Positions 15,660 through 17,432 of a DNA stretch of 17,432 bases are shown one piece after another. The DNA comes from Bacillota bacterium (GTDB taxonomy: Bacteria > Bacillota_I > Bacilli_A > RFN20 > CAG-826): positions 1 to 17,432 of the forward strand of contig JAEZUH010000062.1 in the NCBI GenBank assembly GCA_023443485.1. The letters are read 5' to 3'. The position numbers were made by a program, and so were the translations under genes. Below the pieces are notes generated by a model, which was not told the origin of the DNA, did not search any database, and worked only from the letters and a program-made list of their open reading frames with translations. The first letter of the stretch is position 1; every line of letters begins with the position of its first letter.

Positions 15660-15704
15660 GAAGTTCAGGGTCCGAAACTTAATTCAGCTCATTACGTGAA
15701 CTTC
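15660..15704. repeat. 8-bp inverted repeat in the non-coding block
   Basis: GAAGTTCA (15660-15667) and TGAACTTC (15697-15704) are exact inverses with a 29-base spacer. No gene or promoter is nearby. The 15486-16005 interval holds this, the 9-bp inverted repeat, short direct repeats and a gene fragment, and no intact gene that I can support. Confidence 0.4.
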
Positions 15705-15756
15705 AACGCTATAATAACACAACACATTTTATTTGAAAATTTTTATTAAGAATTGA

Positions 15757-15771
15757 TTGGAAACATATCAA
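15757..15771. repeat. 15-bp direct repeat, copy left of the Fic gene
   Basis: TTGGAAACATATCAA occurs here and again exactly at 17190-17204, in the same orientation, outside the two ends of the Fic unit. The bases just upstream (ATTAAG here, ATTATA there) are also loosely alike. Confidence 0.7.
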
Positions 15772-15807
15772 GGACATAATCCCTATTGCGTGCTTCCAGG
15801 ACATAAT
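15771..15807. repeat. Tandem AGGACATAAT repeats
   Basis: AGGACATAAT occurs at 15771-15780 and 15798-15807, 27 bp apart. The second is followed by TGATTATTGTC, which partly inverts it. Subterminal repeats like these occur in the ends of some insertion sequences (IS21-type for example), but no transposase remains here, so the link is weak. Confidence 0.45.
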
Positions 15808-15893
15808 TGATTATTGTCTAGTCAAAAATTAGTTATTGATTGATTTGCAAACGAAATATTCGACGTGGCTCGACTTCGGATGCGTGTGTTGAG

Positions 15894-16013
15894 GTGACAT
15901 ATTGGGGAACAGATTATCTCAAACAGAAAGACATTGCACAAATTCATGGCGATGCCAAAATTCGTATGGGGATAGAACTATATAAGATGAGCTACAAGGT
16001 TGTGTTTATCTAG
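15894..16013 (+). pseudogene. Possible remnant of a small HTH protein
   Basis: The only plus-strand stretch in the window that reads like protein. From a GTG at 15894 the frame reads YWGTDYLKQKDIAQIHG followed by a short basic tail and TAG at 16011. The frame is open from 15840, but the codons upstream of 15894 look random. The HTH-like YLKQKDIAQIHG resembles the first helices of small phage or plasmid DNA-binding proteins, and the remainder is shorter than such proteins usually are. There is no good start or ribosome site, and it runs 8 bp into the convergent Fic gene end. I read it as a decayed fragment. Confidence 0.3.
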
Positions 16014-17052
16014 ACTTAATGTATTTAGTAGCATGCCCGGAACCAATTTTTTGAATTTTTCCTTCCTTAACTAATTTACCAAGCACGGCCTCTATAGTAA
16101 CAACCGACGCGTCAGGAACAAGAGATGCAATGTCGGCTTTTGAAAGCGGAATAAAAGAAGACATAACCGCCGCAGTTATCCTTTCTTGTTTCTTAGCTTT
16201 TTGCGTATCTATCGTAATGAATCTTTTATCCAATTCTTTGTAACACATAAATAATGTTGAGAGAAAATTTCTCATGAACGGAAGATAAGAATTTCTGTTT
16301 TCATGCCAGCCTGTTGAAGATGCTTTCAGCGCTTCATAGTATTCGCCTTTATTTTGATTGATCTGTTCTTCAAAAGAGATATAGCGTCCAACATCATAAC
16401 CGGATTTATAAAGCAAAAGAAGAGTAAGCAGTCTAGACATTCTTCCATTGCCATCAGAGAAAGGATGAATGCATAAGAAATCTAGAATAACACAAGGAAT
16501 AAGAAGAATTGAATTAATTGAATAATCGTTTCTTGCATCAATGTAAGCTAGATAGAGTTGTTCCATGGCAAATGGTGTGTCTTTTGCTGAAGTAGGCTCC
16601 CACCTAATTTTTCTAGTTCCATCAGAATATTGCTCAACAATGGCGTTATCGCTTTCCTTAAATTCTCCACCACGCTTATTAGTAAGGCTGACCATCAGGC
16701 CATGAAGGTCTTTAATATCATTTATTCTGAAATCTAACTCACTTGTACGTGTATGAACTTCATTTAAAGCCAACTTATAACCCGCTATTTCTCTTTCATC
16801 ATGGTTTAGAGGTTCGCTTCCTTTATTCACAATTGCTTTTATTCTTTCATCAGAAGCCACAATCCCTTCGATTGCGTTACTACCTTTAATTGATTGGACG
16901 ATAGCAATCTCGTGCATTTTTGTGAAGACATCTGGATATTGAAGTTTTTGCCATTCGGCATGAGCTTTTAGTTCACCAAGAGCGCCACTATAAGTAGTAA
17001 ACTCACTTGGTAATTCATAGTTTTTTAGGAATGAATAATCAAATCTTTTCAT
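16006..17052 (-). CDS. Fic domain protein (class II, with winged-helix tail)
   Basis: The protein has 348 residues. The Fic active-site motif HPFSDGNGRMSR (about 196-207) is complete, with the catalytic His. Such enzymes transfer AMP or another nucleotide part to target proteins. An N-terminal inhibitory motif SNAIEG (about 58-63, pattern S/T-x3-E-G/N) marks class II, in which the same chain holds back its own active site. A DUF4172-free N-terminus and a C-terminal winged-helix domain (about 285-345, SKADIASL...VEAVLGKLVKEGKIQKIGSG) complete the usual Fic-plus-wHTH build. The start at 17052 is set by AGGAGG five bases upstream; an ATG at 17067 would include that site in the coding region. Single-gene unit with its own promoter and duplicated operator-like elements. 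The winged helix suggests self-regulation. Target unknown. Confidence 0.93.
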   Translation of the reverse strand: MKRFDYSFLKNYELPSEFTTYSGALGELKAHAEWQKLQYPDVFTKMHEIAIVQSIKGSNAIEGIVASDERIKAIVNKGSEPLNHDEREIAGYKLALNEVHTRTSELDFRINDIKDLHGLMVSLTNKRGGEFKESDNAIVEQYSDGTRKIRWEPTSAKDTPFAMEQLYLAYIDARNDYSINSILLIPCVILDFLCIHPFSDGNGRMSRLLTLLLLYKSGYDVGRYISFEEQINQNKGEYYEALKASSTGWHENRNSYLPFMRNFLSTLFMCYKELDKRFITIDTQKAKKQERITAAVMSSFIPLSKADIASLVPDASVVTIEAVLGKLVKEGKIQKIGSGHATKYIKSR

Positions 17053-17062
17053 ATAATCCTCC

Positions 17063-17143
17063 TGCATAATTTTTCATCTTTTATATGCACTAGTATATCA
17101 TCGTTTATTCTGCTCGTGCATTATTTTTTTGACTTTTTATGCA
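17063..17143. promoter_or_regulatory. Fic promoter with duplicated 27-bp operator-like element
   Basis: On the minus strand an extended -10 TGATATACT (TATACT at 17092-17097) has a weak -35 (TGCACG, 17115-17120) at 17 bp. Two 27-bp units, 17063-17089 and 17117-17143, each begin TGCAT and end ATGCA and agree at 20 of 27 positions. They flank the -10 and overlap the -35. The four TGCA sites are spaced 23, 31 and 23 bp. This is an arrangement expected for cooperative repressor binding. Confidence 0.5.
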
Positions 17144-17189
17144 TGAAGAAAATATATTGTATCGAAATCTAACAAAAATCATTATAGAG

Positions 17190-17204
17190 TTGGAAACATA
17201 TCAA
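17190..17204. repeat. 15-bp direct repeat, copy right of the Fic gene
   Basis: Exact second copy of TTGGAAACATATCAA (first at 15757-15771), 1433 bp away. The two copies bracket the Fic gene and its operator region. Confidence 0.7.
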
Positions 17205-17283
17205 AAACCTGTCGATTATACGAAACATCAATTTTATCTAAACTTTAAGTTACTATTATAGCGATAAACAAACAACCGTCTCG

Positions 17284-17320
17284 ACATGCGAGGACAAGCT
17301 CAATTATCCAAATCGCATGT
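17284..17320. repeat. 8-bp inverted repeat after the right-edge gene
   Basis: ACATGCGA (17284-17291) and TCGCATGT (17313-17320) are exact inverses around 21 bases, 34 bp past the stop of the minus-strand gene at the edge. There is no T-tract, so the case for a terminator is weak. Between the Fic operators and this site (17144-17283) I see only the 15-bp repeat. Confidence 0.4.
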
Positions 17321-17353
17321 TAAATAAACATGTAAAGGGAAGAAACAAACGTA

Positions 17354-17432
17354 TTAAAAATTAAAATCGTCTTGCTTTGATGATTCAAATAAACCATTTT
17401 CACCAAGCAGTTTTGGGTTGTCAGAATTTGGT
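17354..17432 (-). CDS. C-terminal end of an unidentified protein, cut by window edge
   Basis: The minus-strand frame from the right edge reads 25 codons, including NPKLLGENGLFESSKQDDF, and stops at TAA (17354-17356). The composition looks coding: it is polar and ends in an acidic-aromatic tail (QDDFNF). The tail is loosely like the acidic tips by which single-stranded DNA-binding proteins contact partners, but this is too short to assign. The gene lies upstream of Fic on the same strand with about 300 bp between. Confidence 0.6.
   Translation of the reverse strand, partial: PNSDNPKLLGENGLFESSKQDDFNF

Noticed and set aside
1..17432. CRISPR array, tRNA or rRNA genes
   Set aside because: No regularly spaced repeats and no tRNA- or rRNA-like segments were seen on either strand.

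Overview
The window is AT-rich, low-GC bacterial DNA. Coding is dense and almost all on the minus strand. The first genes of several transcripts have very short leaders, while downstream genes carry clear AGGAGG-type ribosome sites. Tryptophan is TGG and the EamA gene ends in TGA, so the standard bacterial code fits. Gene content (ECF sigma factor with a membrane partner, CtkA/HipA-like kinase, Fic protein, EamA transporter) suggests a low-GC Bacillota or a related lineage such as the gut Bacilli and RF39/Erysipelotrichia-type groups. I cannot name a genus.

Positions 1-8787 (minus strand, transcribed right to left) hold one tightly packed six-gene anti-phage-type operon: a MORC/MutL-like GHKL ATPase, a Z1-domain superfamily II helicase-like protein, a DUF4420 PD-(D/E)XK nuclease-like protein, an AIPR (abortive infection) protein, an unrecognised 187-aa protein, and a DNA cytosine-5 methyltransferase that runs off the left edge. 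Neighbouring genes overlap by 8-17 bp or are 2 bp apart. The set matches the paraMORC/Z1/AIPR restriction-like operons described by Aravind and colleagues and the defence system later called Mza, here with a Dcm-type methylase. The likely logic is self-marking by the methylase, with an ATPase/helicase/nuclease machine acting on unmarked or invading DNA.

Positions 9019-10067 hold an EamA/DMT transporter that is translationally coupled to a 47-codon acidic small ORF with a strong ribosome site. A stretch rich in inverted repeats precedes that ORF. An intrinsic terminator at 10217-10242 separates this unit from the next operon upstream.

Positions 10350-12068 hold a two-gene HipA-type toxin-antitoxin-like module: a CtkA-like kinase followed by a protein that joins a HipA N-lobe-like segment to a serine-resolvase-like C-terminal helix and HTH. 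Two nearly identical 30-bp repeats bracket the module, and one overlaps the -35 box of its promoter.

Positions 12081-15485 hold an ECF sigma factor overlapping a large single-pass membrane protein with Ig-like extracellular domains (probable anti-sigma/sensor), then a small three-helix membrane protein with its own promoter.

Positions 15486-16005 are mostly non-coding, with several inverted and direct repeats and a probable HTH-gene fragment. Positions 16006-17143 hold a class II Fic protein with a duplicated 27-bp operator-like element over its promoter, and a perfect 15-bp repeat lies outside each end of the Fic unit. The right edge carries the last 25 codons of an unidentified minus-strand gene. 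Overall the region looks like an accessory defence/toxin island.
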